From a virus, in IMG/VR virus record IMGVR_UViG_3300020172_001675, positions 1 through 42,015 of that record: DNA of 42,015 nt. One strand, 5' to 3'. The translations under genes were made by a program, and so were the position numbers. Within the stretch, counting starts at the first letter, position 1, and each line of letters opens with the position of its first letter. The notes under the pieces were generated by a model that worked only from the letters and a program-made list of their open reading frames with translations, ran no database searches and was not told where the DNA came from. Shown piece by piece: positions 25,179 to 32,154 of the stretch.

Positions 25179-25397
25179 TTAGTCCTTGATGAGAAGAAAA
25201 AAGATGGCGGAAAAAAGAAGTGAGACGAGCGCAACATAGATGATTGCGCCTTCGATGATGTAACACCAGTCAGGGCGTATGCCAAGCAGTGCCGCCTGGA
25301 TACGCTCCTCGTCTTGTGTCATGTTGTGTGGTCTGCCGCTGTAGAGCAGTCCGATCTTTACTTTGCCCGTGTCGTAGGGCGGTGTGTGATAGTGCAT
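25179..25397 (-). CDS. Small membrane protein, 72 aa
   Basis: 72 residues with one C-terminal transmembrane helix, GAIIYVALVSLLFSAIFFLL, ending in KD. The N-terminal ~45 residues are soluble. GGGGAA lies 7-8 nt before the ATG. First gene downstream of a promoter with perfect TTGACA. Its stop lies inside the next gene's ribosome site. Function unknown. Confidence 0.7.
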   Translation of the reverse strand: MHYHTPPYDTGKVKIGLLYSGRPHNMTQDEERIQAALLGIRPDWCYIIEGAIIYVALVSLLFSAIFFLLIKD

Positions 25398-25420
25398 TGT
25401 GTGCTTCCCCGTTTTTTGAA

Positions 25421-25449
25421 AATGTACCTCGCAATTAAAAGTCTGTCAA
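25421..25449 (-). promoter_or_regulatory. Sigma70-type promoter, leftward
   Basis: Minus strand TTGACA (25444-25449), 17 nt, then TACATT (25421-25426). A TTGGACA lies 3 nt beside it on the plus strand, giving an imperfect inverted repeat over the -35 box. Predicted transcripts start about 20 nt before the ATG at 25397 and would serve the short-ORF and replication genes. Confidence 0.65.
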
Positions 25450-25742
25450 GTGTTGGACAAGTTAGTGTGTGCTTCGCGCTCTGCCTTTGCATCGTCAATC
25501 ATGTGCTTGGCAATCTCAAACCAGTTCACATCGGACAGGAACGCCAGCGCATAGTCTTTCATGAGTCCATCAGGCATGTCGCCGACAACAAACTCTTCGG
25601 CCATGTCTTTGTAGTAGATCGAGGCTTCGTAAACATCGTCAGGCCGTGCATCAATCCAGTAGCGGCCCACCCCATCAAATATCTCCAGGTTCACACGCCA
25701 TGTGGCGTAGTTCGTCCAGCCGTTGTAGGTCTTGTCAGTCAT
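25446..25742 (-). CDS. Conserved phage protein of NGWTNY-TW type, 98 aa
   Basis: 98 residues opening TDKTYNGWTNYATWRVNLEI. This NGWTNY.TW start is widespread in phage proteins that often act as early genes; no function has been shown to my knowledge. The rest is helical and acidic (YYKDMAEEFVVGDMPDG). GAGGAG lies 7 nt upstream. Its stop overlaps the -35 box of the next promoter. Confidence 0.78.
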   Translation of the reverse strand: MTDKTYNGWTNYATWRVNLEIFDGVGRYWIDARPDDVYEASIYYKDMAEEFVVGDMPDGLMKDYALAFLSDVNWFEIAKHMIDDAKAEREAHTNLSNT

Positions 25743-25878
25743 CTTTCATCTCCTCTAGTAAAGCCGCCTGATCTTCGGGATAAAGATCATCGAACGGCAC
25801 GAAATGGTTCTCTTGGCAGCAAGAGTAGCTGTCCCCCTTGGGGGTCACGCAGTACACGCAATAAAGTTCTTCAAACAT
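25735..25878 (-). CDS. Small Cys-containing phage protein, 47 aa
   Basis: 47 residues: MFEELYCVYCVTPKGDSYSC then CQENHFVPFDDLYPEDQAAL. A CxxC and a CC pair could bind zinc. AAGGAAC is 6 nt upstream, just after the terminator of the amidotransferase gene. It overlaps the next gene by 8 nt. Function unknown. Confidence 0.68.
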   Translation of the reverse strand: MFEELYCVYCVTPKGDSYSCCQENHFVPFDDLYPEDQAALLEEMKDD

Positions 25879-25894
25879 GAATGTTCCTTTTGGT

Positions 25895-25921
25895 TAAAAG
25901 CCCCCAGGGAATTCCCTGGGG
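25895..25921 (-). terminator. Intrinsic terminator after the amidotransferase gene
   Basis: On the minus strand CCCCAGGG-AATT-CCCTGGGG (25902-25921, perfect 8-bp stem) is followed by GCTTTT. It begins 14 nt after the stop at 25935 and closes the amidoligase-amidotransferase unit. The U-tract is short, so some read-through into the next two genes is likely. Confidence 0.75.
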
Positions 25922-25934
25922 ACACTGACACCCG

Positions 25935-27050
25935 TCAGGCAAGCAACGCGGGCAGGGGTTGGCTGCGCACATGGCTCCAGTTGAGGTAGTAGCAGAGCAC
26001 CTCGGCAATCGTACTGGCAGACTTACCATTGCGCACGAAGTCGTGCATCGCGGCAACATCGGAGTCGAGCGCGGCGCGGTAGATGTCTTGCTCATACGAG
26101 GACAGGTCTTGCTCACGCGTGAATGTCGTGATGCTTGGCACCCAGTTGTCGAAGATGGTGTCAATGGTAGCCATGGGCATAGCCTCCAGGCACGCCTCGA
26201 CCGCCTCCACATCCGCGTCAAACAGATACTCACCGAGCAGCTCGATGTCTTCCAGGGTCATGGACTCAGCGTCAATCATCTCATCCTCGACCCACTCGTA
26301 GTCGTCCTCGTTGAACTTGGGGTCATGCGCTGACACAGACGCCTTGCGTGGTGCGACCTCGCCCATGTACATATCGTCACAGAGGTCGTCGCTGCCCCAG
26401 CTACCATACTTGCCGTAACTGGCGTAGCTGGTGTACCGACTGGCGTGCTTGCTGGACGAGTAGTAGTTGGCTATCAGGCGTGTGGGTTTCCATGCGTAGG
26501 TATTGCTGAACCATAGCCCATCGTGCTCAACGCCTTGGTCGTAGTTGACATGGGACATACGCCCCTCGCCATCCATGAACACAAAGCGGTTGTCACCGAT
26601 GTAGTCAGCAACCATGGTCAAGAACGCCTCGTTGTGGATAAGCGCAGGGTGGTCATGCACAGGATCAGCAAGGTAGGTCTTGATGAAGTGCCAAGTGTCG
26701 GACTTGGAGGTGTCAGCGGCATTGCCTGTCTTCAACACGCCGTTGTGCATCATGGCAACATAGCCCGGCACAACATCGTAGGGATGGCAGTTGATGAGGT
26801 CGGTGTCGCCGTGTGTAGTCCAGCGGAAGTGGATTGCCAACTCGCGGTCATCGTTGGGTAGCTTGGTGATGAACGCAGTCGCATCGGCTTGACTCTTGGG
26901 CAGAACCTTAACGACCTTCAACCCCTTGGTTGTGGAGTACATGATGCCGATACCATCGGGGTTCGATGAGTAGATGTCAGCGATGAGACCATTGGTGTCG
27001 AGCAGGGTCGAGCGGATTTTGGCAGACTTGCCAGTGATGATAAGACACAT
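25935..27050 (-). CDS. Class II glutamine amidotransferase-like protein
   Basis: The start MCLIITGK at 27050 puts Cys2 at the N-terminus after Met removal, as required for an Ntn-type nucleophile. The longer frame upstream is a shadow. Family motifs: PDGIGIMY (31-38), HFRWTTHGDT (74-83), NCHPY (87-91) and HNGVL (102-106). The domain (about 1-190) should release ammonia from glutamine. A ~180-residue C-terminal part with a Tyr/Ser-rich linker and an acidic helical region is unassigned. It lies 25 nt after the amidoligase gene. Known gene neighbourhoods pair such proteins with Amidoligase_2 enzymes. Substrate unknown. Confidence 0.87.
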   Translation of the reverse strand: MCLIITGKSAKIRSTLLDTNGLIADIYSSNPDGIGIMYSTTKGLKVVKVLPKSQADATAFITKLPNDDRELAIHFRWTTHGDTDLINCHPYDVVPGYVAMMHNGVLKTGNAADTSKSDTWHFIKTYLADPVHDHPALIHNEAFLTMVADYIGDNRFVFMDGEGRMSHVNYDQGVEHDGLWFSNTYAWKPTRLIANYYSSSKHASRYTSYASYGKYGSWGSDDLCDDMYMGEVAPRKASVSAHDPKFNEDDYEWVEDEMIDAESMTLEDIELLGEYLFDADVEAVEACLEAMPMATIDTIFDNWVPSITTFTREQDLSSYEQDIYRAALDSDVAAMHDFVRNGKSASTIAEVLCYYLNWSHVRSQPLPALLA

Positions 27051-27075
27051 AGTGATTTTTCCTTGATTGTTATGA

Positions 27076-28947
27076 TTAAACGCGGTCAACACAAGCCAAC
27101 TCAGCGGGCGCTGAATTCTTGGCGGTAGCACGGCGGCGAACGCCATACCAGTCGGCAAGGTTGGGATAGGTGTTGTTGGTGGTACGCAACCACTTGATGA
27201 AGCTTGAGTAGTCAAGGTCGCGGTAGCTTGCGACACGGCAGAACATGACAGCAGCATGGGTGAACTCGATCTGCGCCAACAAACGCTCACGCTTGAGAGA
27301 CGCGCGGAAGATGCGAAGCTCGATGGTGTTGAAGCTGCGCTCACCGACATACTGCACACCCAGGCGGTCAGCCTCGGAACGCTTCAAGCAGGTCGTGTTG
27401 ACCATGCGGTAGCGGCGTGTGCTCTTGCCATTGAGGGCGTGCTTGGGGTTGTCGAGGATGCTTTGATCTTCTGCCGCGCAGTACTCACGCGCTTGCTTGT
27501 CCACTGTGGGATGACGACCGGCAATACGGCGTATGAAGTCCACATTGGTGTTGGAGTTGATGAGCATGAGAAACTTGCCCAGGGTCATCGCAGTGAATGC
27601 ACGCGAGTCGATGTGCACATGCATACCGCACGATTCCTTGTCCCAGGCAGAGAAGTTTGATGGGATACCCTCACTGAACCAACTACCAAAGCACTTGATG
27701 TGCTCGTCTAGTTTGCGTGGTGCAGTCACGACCTCGAAGCCGCCGTTGGGCAGCGAACCATCGGACTTGCATACGCAGTAGTCCTCGCCCAGTGCTTCAC
27801 GCACAGACTCGACTGCGCTGCCCACAGACCCGTCTGTTGCCATCTCAAGCTCGATGCCCATGAGGAAGTCACCGAATGGAGACGGCGTGAAGCTGATGTC
27901 CTTGGCTACATAGTCTGTGACCACAGTCATGTAGCCCATGAGACGATTGGGTTCTTCGCGTGGGTAGCCGTCATCATCGTCGAAATCGCTCTCTGCCAAC
28001 TCTTCGTCGCGGTCGTATGAGTAGTACGCTTGCTCACGCTCAGACCAATGTACATCGTCTTGCAGCCAGTACTCTTCCTGGTCTTCGACCCATACTGCGC
28101 GGTCATCGCGGCACGACTCACACCATGTACGCATACGCCCATTCTCACGCACCGAAACTGTCTCGTGCGCGTGCACCACATGGTCGCAGGATGTTTGTTC
28201 CAGGTTGGTCATGACACCTGCATTACTCAGCGCATCTTCAATGGCAGGGAACGCGGCTACCATGCGTTCCATGTGGTAGCCCGTGGCAGTGTCTGAGAAC
28301 CAGTCATCGAAATCGCCCGCATCCTGGTCTTTGATTGCTTCGCGCACCTTAGCGCCCAACTGCTTGAAGGTGTTACGCATGTGCAGAAATTGCCACTGGT
28401 CAACGCGCGCCCCTTTGTAGGACACCAAATTGGTCGTTGGTGAGTCTAGCCCCAGCTTGATGCGTGCATCTCGCTTGACACGAATCATGCTGCCGCGAAT
28501 GAGACCAGACTTGCGCCCATACATCGGACTGTCGAGGATGTCGAGAAGCCTGTAGTAAAGCGCATACCCCTCGAGCTGCAACCACGCACGCTCAGCTTGT
28601 GTCAGCGGTGCCACGCTGTAGTCCGCCTCGTCAAACGCAATGCCCCACACGTTGTTGTCGATGATGGACTGCATAGCCTCGCCCAAGCTGGTGTTGGCTA
28701 TGGCTGACTGCACATCAGAGTGAGAGCGATTGAGGTAGGAAGTCTCAATGCCCGCCGCACGCGTTGCGGCGACAAAGCAGGTGTTCGGGTTGCGGAACAG
28801 ATGGGGGTTGGCTAAGCCCTTGACTGCAAGCCACACGCGAGTGTTGAAGGCTTCGACCACGAACGCGTGTCGGCGTTTGTGTGTGGCGTTGCCCGTGTCG
28901 GCGGTGTTGCGCTCAACGAAAGTAAATTCTGCGTGATAAATTCTCAT
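27076..28947 (-). CDS. Amidoligase_2-type COOH-NH2 ligase
   Basis: The protein has 623 residues. The C-terminal catalytic part shows the glutamine-synthetase-like amidoligase motifs in order: GIELEMA (364-370), KSDGSLPNGGFEVVTAP (394-410), CGMHVHID (440-447) and NTIELRIFR (540-548). Acid residues in these motifs should hold Mg-ATP. The N-terminal ~245 residues are unassigned. C254/H256/H259 and CESC (276-279) form a probable zinc site, then an acidic stretch near 320-326. Such ligases join a carboxyl to an amine, possibly a peptide or modified-protein bond. The target is unknown. Start: GGAGAA 6 nt upstream. Confidence 0.9.
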   Translation of the reverse strand: MRIYHAEFTFVERNTADTGNATHKRRHAFVVEAFNTRVWLAVKGLANPHLFRNPNTCFVAATRAAGIETSYLNRSHSDVQSAIANTSLGEAMQSIIDNNVWGIAFDEADYSVAPLTQAERAWLQLEGYALYYRLLDILDSPMYGRKSGLIRGSMIRVKRDARIKLGLDSPTTNLVSYKGARVDQWQFLHMRNTFKQLGAKVREAIKDQDAGDFDDWFSDTATGYHMERMVAAFPAIEDALSNAGVMTNLEQTSCDHVVHAHETVSVRENGRMRTWCESCRDDRAVWVEDQEEYWLQDDVHWSEREQAYYSYDRDEELAESDFDDDDGYPREEPNRLMGYMTVVTDYVAKDISFTPSPFGDFLMGIELEMATDGSVGSAVESVREALGEDYCVCKSDGSLPNGGFEVVTAPRKLDEHIKCFGSWFSEGIPSNFSAWDKESCGMHVHIDSRAFTAMTLGKFLMLINSNTNVDFIRRIAGRHPTVDKQAREYCAAEDQSILDNPKHALNGKSTRRYRMVNTTCLKRSEADRLGVQYVGERSFNTIELRIFRASLKRERLLAQIEFTHAAVMFCRVASYRDLDYSSFIKWLRTTNNTYPNLADWYGVRRRATAKNSAPAELACVDRV

Positions 28948-28998
28948 TGCATTCTCCAGTTATGGTTGTTTGCCTGTGACCGACAGGCGGCGGTTTTT

Positions 28999-29018
28999 GA
29001 GAGAGAAACTTCTCTCCC
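28999..29018 (-). repeat. GAGAGA/TCTCTC hairpin, copy 1
   Basis: GAGAGAA-AC-TTCTCTC lies between the 67-aa gene and the amidoligase start. One of five similar elements at 29.0, 30.1, 31.6, 32.3 and 32.5 kb. The sequence leading into the amidoligase start has CTGGAGAA, also seen before the 31605 and 32714 starts. Confidence 0.8.
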
Positions 29019-29020
29019 GA

Positions 29021-29224
29021 TTACTCCAATTGCGTCTCAATTTCATGCAAGATACACATTGCTATGTCTTGCTGGTTCAGCACCAGTGCGCCCTGCACCT
29101 GGATAACCAAGTCGAGCAAGCGTGCACGCTCAGCGTCAGCCAGGGCTGACTGCGCTTCTTCTCTGTCGATCAGGTCTTGGTACGCGTCCATGACCGCGTA
29201 GTGGTGTGCGTCAAGCCCCTTCAT
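29021..29224 (-). CDS. Hypothetical phage protein, 67 aa
   Basis: 67 residues, all helical: DAHHYAVMDAYQDLIDREEA then ERARLLDLVIQVQGALVLNQ. ATGA overlap with the DUF2591-like gene. No motif. Probably cotranslated with it. Function unknown. Confidence 0.7.
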   Translation of the reverse strand: MKGLDAHHYAVMDAYQDLIDREEAQSALADAERARLLDLVIQVQGALVLNQQDIAMCILHEIETQLE

Positions 29225-29559
29225 GCTGTTAACTCCTCTGGTATTTCAACTTCATCGCCCATCTGGGATGCCACATAGCACCGCATGGCGGCGATCAGGG
29301 GTGTGGGGCCGTCTAACGTATAACTCTCGTCCTCTATGCGGTCGTCGTACTTGTGCGCTGTCCAACCGTCCCACCTTGGGTGAATCAGCGTTATGACTTC
29401 CCTCTCAATGATCGGACCGCCTTGTGCCCAGTCGGTTGATGGTGAGTAGTCTTCGGGCCAAACAATTTGTCGGTCGAGTATGCGTAGCTTCTCGCCCATG
29501 ATGTACCCTACCGCCCAGTCAAGGGCGGTGCCTGTTAGGTCACTTGTCTTGATCTTCAT
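29221..29559 (-). CDS. DUF2591-like phage protein, 112 aa
   Basis: 112 residues. It begins MKIKTSDLTGTALDWAVG and has YSPSTDWAQGGPIIEREVI and GPTPLIAAMRCYVASQMGDE. These are the signature segments of the DUF2591 phage family, which has no tested function. ATGA overlap with the 86-aa gene upstream and with the 67-aa gene downstream. Confidence 0.82.
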   Translation of the reverse strand: MKIKTSDLTGTALDWAVGYIMGEKLRILDRQIVWPEDYSPSTDWAQGGPIIEREVITLIHPRWDGWTAHKYDDRIEDESYTLDGPTPLIAAMRCYVASQMGDEVEIPEELTA

Positions 29560-29816
29560 TGCAGCTCTCCCACATCAATCTCATAGATGGGGTTGCAGAA
29601 CTCGACCACGAACTCGCGGTGTTCGCCCACGATGCGCTCGTCTTCTCCGAACACATAAAAGATGTCGTTGTGGAACCCCAAGCTGCCCTTGACCCCCTCC
29701 AATATGTCTGTTGCCATCGAGTCCGTGGCAGCGTTGGGCATGACCACACAGCGGCGCTCGAACCGCTTGTGGTCGTCTTTCCAATAGCCTTCAATACAGA
29801 TAACTTTCGCTTTCAT
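29556..29816 (-). CDS. Hypothetical phage protein, 86 aa
   Basis: 86 residues, beta-rich with alternating hydrophobics: KAKVICIEGYWKDDHKRFER then CVVMPNAATDSMATDILEGV. AAAGGAAAT before the ATG at 29816. Ends with ATGA overlap. Frame checked against two competing frames that give less protein-like products. Function unknown. Confidence 0.7.
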   Translation of the reverse strand: MKAKVICIEGYWKDDHKRFERRCVVMPNAATDSMATDILEGVKGSLGFHNDIFYVFGEDERIVGEHREFVVEFCNPIYEIDVGELQ

Positions 29817-29828
29817 TTTGATTTCCTT

Positions 29829-30005
29829 TCAGAAGTTACACGGCTCAAGTACAAACAAACCCTCTACTGGCAGGTCAACCAGTTCAGTCGCAAGCTGGTG
29901 TGCTCTACGCAGTCTTGATGCTGCTATGTATCGCGCACACATACGCTTGAATGCATGGCGTTTCATCAGCACTAGTTGATGCTGCTTTATCTTTCTTACT
30001 TTCAT
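29829..30005 (-). CDS. Small basic protein, 58 aa
   Basis: The start at ATG 30005 has GGAGG 8 nt upstream. Basic helical N-terminal half: VRKIKQHQLVLMKRHAFKRM then CARYIAASRLRRAHQLATEL. May bind nucleic acid by charge. Function unknown. Confidence 0.6.
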   Translation of the reverse strand: MKVRKIKQHQLVLMKRHAFKRMCARYIAASRLRRAHQLATELVDLPVEGLFVLEPCNF

Positions 30006-30067
30006 ATCAATTTCCTCCAGGCTATGGTGAAAGCTGTGCGCGGCGTAGCCCAAGCCGCGGACAGCGT

Positions 30068-30087
30068 GAGAGAGAAGTTTCTCTCTC
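30068..30087 (-). repeat. GAGAGA/TCTCTC hairpin, copy 2
   Basis: GAGAGAGAA-GT-TTCTCTCTC, a perfect 9-bp inverted repeat in the 99-nt gap between the 84-aa and 58-aa genes. Nothing else is seen in that gap. Confidence 0.85.
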
Positions 30088-30104
30088 GTGAATGTTCCCA
30101 TTGG

Positions 30105-30359
30105 TTAAAAAGTCACAGACACCCGTCCCTCGGGGGCGTATCCCATGACGCCCTCGTATAGCTCTTCGCGGATGAACTCTCTGTCCATACTGTCACCGCC
30201 GCTCCAGTCCCACCCTTGCTCACCCATGAGCGTGTGCGCTAGGGGTAGCGTCTCTTTGATTTGCTTGAGGGTCAGGTACTTACCACTACGCATCAGTGGG
30301 TAGATGCCGCGCTTGCCGTAGAAGCGGTAGATGTAGGTTGCGAACTTGTGTTTGCTCAT
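30105..30359 (-). CDS. Hypothetical phage protein, 84 aa
   Basis: 84 residues: KFATYIYRFYGKRGIYPLMR then TLKQIKETLPLAHTLMGEQG. Mixed alpha/beta with many aromatics. ATGA overlap with the 222-aa gene upstream. No known family. Function unknown. Confidence 0.72.
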   Translation of the reverse strand: MSKHKFATYIYRFYGKRGIYPLMRSGKYLTLKQIKETLPLAHTLMGEQGWDWSGGDSMDREFIREELYEGVMGYAPEGRVSVTF

Positions 30360-31024
30360 GATGTCTCCAGCCCATGCCAGGTTGCGGGCACGGGTTCGCC
30401 TTGGGGTAGCCGCTTGATGGTGTCAAGCGCTTGACTGATCTGGGCAATGAGGGCTTCGTTCCCTTCGGACTGCGCCCGCCCCAGGTCTTTGAGGGTGCGC
30501 CTGTATAGCCTGTCCCTTTGCTTGTTGTGCAGGATCGCTGGCACAGTCCGCTCGAATGGGCGCTTGCGCTTTGCTCGAACCACAGGCGGTATGTCATCGA
30601 ACAGCGTGATTACCCTCTCCCGGATGTGCGCTGGTACATGGTCGCACCAGTGCGTGCGCTCTGGGTACAGTTGCATGGGCGTTTGAGATTTTTCCCTCTT
30701 GAGTAACTCAAGCCTACTGCGTAAGGTGTCGAGCACCTGGATGTAGGCTTGCAGTGCAAGCGTGCGTGCGTCCCCAGATTTTGCCAACTTGTAGCCCAGC
30801 ATGGAGCGCACGACCTTGCGCTCATGAATGAGCGGCGCAATGAATTCACCCCATGTGTGGTCAAGCTGGCGCTTGTGTGCGCGGGCAACCTTGAGATTTT
30901 TCCGCATTTCACGCACTTGTGCTTTTATCAGCTCGATCGTTTCGGGCGAGTCGTGCCGTCTGCTTAGTGCGTTGTGCAGGTCGCGCTCACCCATGTGGGT
31001 GTAGTTCGATAGTCCTTTTGGCAT
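30356..31024 (-). CDS. Helical hypothetical protein, 222 aa
   Basis: The start at ATG 31024 has AAAGGA 6-7 nt upstream; a longer frame runs into the promoter region. Mainly helical with coiled-coil segments: ELIKAQVREMRKNLKVARAH, later TLRSRLELLKREKSQTPMQL. The C-terminal part is basic (RAKRKRPFERT). First gene of the leftward unit from the 31-kb control region, so likely early-expressed. No known domain. Confidence 0.75.
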   Translation of the reverse strand: MPKGLSNYTHMGERDLHNALSRRHDSPETIELIKAQVREMRKNLKVARAHKRQLDHTWGEFIAPLIHERKVVRSMLGYKLAKSGDARTLALQAYIQVLDTLRSRLELLKREKSQTPMQLYPERTHWCDHVPAHIRERVITLFDDIPPVVRAKRKRPFERTVPAILHNKQRDRLYRRTLKDLGRAQSEGNEALIAQISQALDTIKRLPQGEPVPATWHGLETS

Positions 31025-31057
31025 GATGTGTCCTTTTTCGGTTCGGAAGTATCCGTG

Positions 31058-31087
31058 ATTAGAGCAACTTTCCCCCCGCGTGGACAG
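31058..31087 (-). promoter_or_regulatory. Candidate promoter in left arm of inverted repeat
   Basis: Minus strand CTGTCC (31082-31087), 18 nt, TCTAAT (31058-31063), about 34 nt before the ATG at 31024. The right arm has the matching TTGTCC (31332-31337), 18 nt, TCTAAT (31356-31361) on the plus strand, which would read antisense to the genes to its right. Confidence 0.45.
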
Positions 31088-31151
31088 TCGCAAGTGCTTG
31101 ATTGTACAGAGGAAGGCGGCGTACTGTCCACTCTATCTATCTGTTTGGGAA

Positions 31152-31180
31152 GTGATACATAGCCTTTGACAGATTGTCAA
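31152..31180 (-). promoter_or_regulatory. Candidate sigma70 promoter with palindromic -35
   Basis: Minus strand TTGACA (31175-31180), 17 nt, TATCAC (31152-31157). The -35 box is one half of the perfect palindrome at 31166-31180, so a repressor site over the promoter is plausible. Confidence 0.55.
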
Positions 31181-31389
31181 GCGCGGTCAAAACAGCGGGA
31201 GTTAGCAAGATGATAAACCCGGCAATTCTGAACGCGCACGAGTACACATCTCTATATCTATATCTATATAAATATAGATAGATAGATAGGACAGTGTGTG
31301 TCCGTGCCGCATATAAATCAACCACTTACGCTTGTCCAAGCGGGGGGAAAGTGTATCTAATCTGGGATACCTATTTTTGTGCTTAAAAA

Positions 31390-31605
31390 CTAGGCATTTT
31401 GTGCACCGAGTTGGTGCGGAACTGGTACACCAAGTGCTTCGAGGTACTGAGCGCAGGTCTCAGCGCTGGTGTGCATGAGGTGCTCTCTGCCCACACAGGT
31501 TTCCCACAGGAGCACTTCGCGCCAGCGTTTGCCGCCCCGCTCAAGGGATGGGATGTAGGACTTGATGACGACCCCATTGATGGTCAGGTTGGTGTGCTTT
31601 TTCAT
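31390..31605 (-). CDS. Hypothetical phage protein, 71 aa
   Basis: 71 residues: MKKHTNLTINGVVIKSYIPS then WREVLLWETCVGREHLMHTS, beta-rich first half and a helical end. CTGGAGAAGCATC precedes the ATG and matches the leaders at 28947 and 32714. A GAGAGA-type hairpin lies 20 nt upstream. Function unknown. Confidence 0.68.
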   Translation of the reverse strand: MKKHTNLTINGVVIKSYIPSLERGGKRWREVLLWETCVGREHLMHTSAETCAQYLEALGVPVPHQLGAQNA

Positions 31606-31622
31606 GATGCTTCTCCAGTTGC

Positions 31623-31641
31623 GAGAGAGAGTTTTCTCTCT
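31623..31641 (-). repeat. GAGAGA/TCTCTC hairpin, copy 3
   Basis: AGAGAG-TTTT-CTCTCT with flanks, just upstream of the ribosome site of the 71-aa gene. Same family as copies at 28999, 30068, 32261 and 32515. Confidence 0.8.
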
Positions 31642-31668
31642 GGGTTCTGCAAGGCGCAGGGTTGCCCA

Positions 31669-31692
31669 GCAAGTACAGCACGCTGTACTTGC
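31669..31692. promoter_or_regulatory. Perfect 24-bp palindrome
   Basis: GCAAGTACAGC-AC-GCTGTACTTGC, two 11-bp arms and a 2-bp centre. It lies 9 nt after the stop of the 47-aa gene. The long perfect arms and tiny centre suit a dimeric protein operator better than an RNA loop, although a cruciform or mRNA hairpin is possible. Confidence 0.7.
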
Positions 31693-31700
31693 GGAGGTTC

Positions 31701-31844
31701 CTACAGTTCCCCGCCTGCGAGGAAGGCGAGGAGGGTGTCGTCGTCTACGAATGCGCCATCAAGGGCTTGGTCGTGTGCCGCATCGAAGAAGGTGTCGTGC
31801 GTCTCGAAGACGCACAGGTAGGGGTTGTTTTTGTACAGGGGCAT
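31701..31844 (-). CDS. Small acidic protein, 47 aa, behind leader copy 2
   Basis: The start at ATG 31844 has GGAG about 7 nt upstream in the structured leader. 47 residues: MPLYKNNPYLCVFETHDTFF then HDQALDGAFVDDDTLLAFLA. Acidic, no known family. The longer frame upstream only translates the leader RNA. Confidence 0.62.
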   Translation of the reverse strand: MPLYKNNPYLCVFETHDTFFDAAHDQALDGAFVDDDTLLAFLAGGEL

Positions 31845-31850
31845 TTGATT

Positions 31851-31914
31851 CTCCAAGTAGCGGACAGGATTGTCCCCACAGAGCACCCTTGTGGGATGCG
31901 CTGTAAGAATTCCC
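31851..31914 (-). ncRNA. Structured leader, copy 2
   Basis: 64 nt, near-identical to 32155-32217. On the minus strand it starts GGGAATTCTTACAGC, forms a hairpin (4+3+3 bp with one mismatch and one bulge), then GGACAATCCTGTCC, and ends CTACTTGGAG, the ribosome site of the 47-aa gene. Directly follows the stop of the 77-aa gene. Confidence 0.7.
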
Positions 31915-32148
31915 TTAGTCAAATGCTGCGAGGTACATACGCGCAACTGTTTGCTTACTTGGCACGCGGTTCTCGCCTGCGATTGCGCCTTCAAGGAAGT
32001 CGCGCAAAGCAACCAAGCGGCGGCGTTCTTCGCCAACCCACAAACACCTGCCATTTGCCATGGCGTTCAGGTCACGGCACACAGATGTGTGTGTTTCGCA
32101 GACAAAGTCTTCTTCTTGTTCTTTGGGCGATGCGATGTGAATAATCAT
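31915..32148 (-). CDS. Hypothetical phage protein, 77 aa, behind leader copy 1
   Basis: The start is at ATG 32148, with TTGGAG of the leader upstream. 77 residues: MIIHIASPKEQEEDFVCETH then NAMANGRCLWVGEERRRLVA and a C-terminal helical part. Three cysteines without a clear zinc pattern. It shares CETH/FETH with the next ORF, but the match is too short to call homology. Function unknown. Confidence 0.65.
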   Translation of the reverse strand: MIIHIASPKEQEEDFVCETHTSVCRDLNAMANGRCLWVGEERRRLVALRDFLEGAIAGENRVPSKQTVARMYLAAFD

Positions 32149-32154
32149 GCTGGT

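Larger units (their letters stand above)
31025..31389. promoter_or_regulatory. Symmetric non-coding control region
   Basis: No credible gene in 365 nt. A 64-nt imperfect inverted repeat (31049-31112 and 31307-31370, about 3/4 identity) faces inward. Inside, an AGATAGATAG...GGACAGT pair is inverted (31122-31142 minus, 31277-31297 plus). Near the centre are TTGACA-gat-TGTCAA (31166-31180) and an AT-rich stem (31261-31280). Could be a bidirectional promoter with operators, a replication origin, or both. Confidence 0.7.

Noticed and set aside
27051-27359. N-terminal extension of the amidotransferase frame
   Set aside because: The extra ~100 codons overlap the amidoligase 3' end and would bury the catalytic Cys2; the ATG at 27050 gives the required N-terminal cysteine.
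31399-31821. Plus-strand 140-codon frame near the possible antisense promoter
   Set aside because: It runs antisense through hairpins and small minus-strand genes with good ribosome sites; the product is low in protein-like features.
31845-32054. Reading the leader RNA as coding because both copies translate to CGD-PVRYLE
   Set aside because: The copies differ by a 1-nt length change that shifts frame within the shared part, and a stem change is compensatory; strong ribosome sites and ATGs follow the leader.
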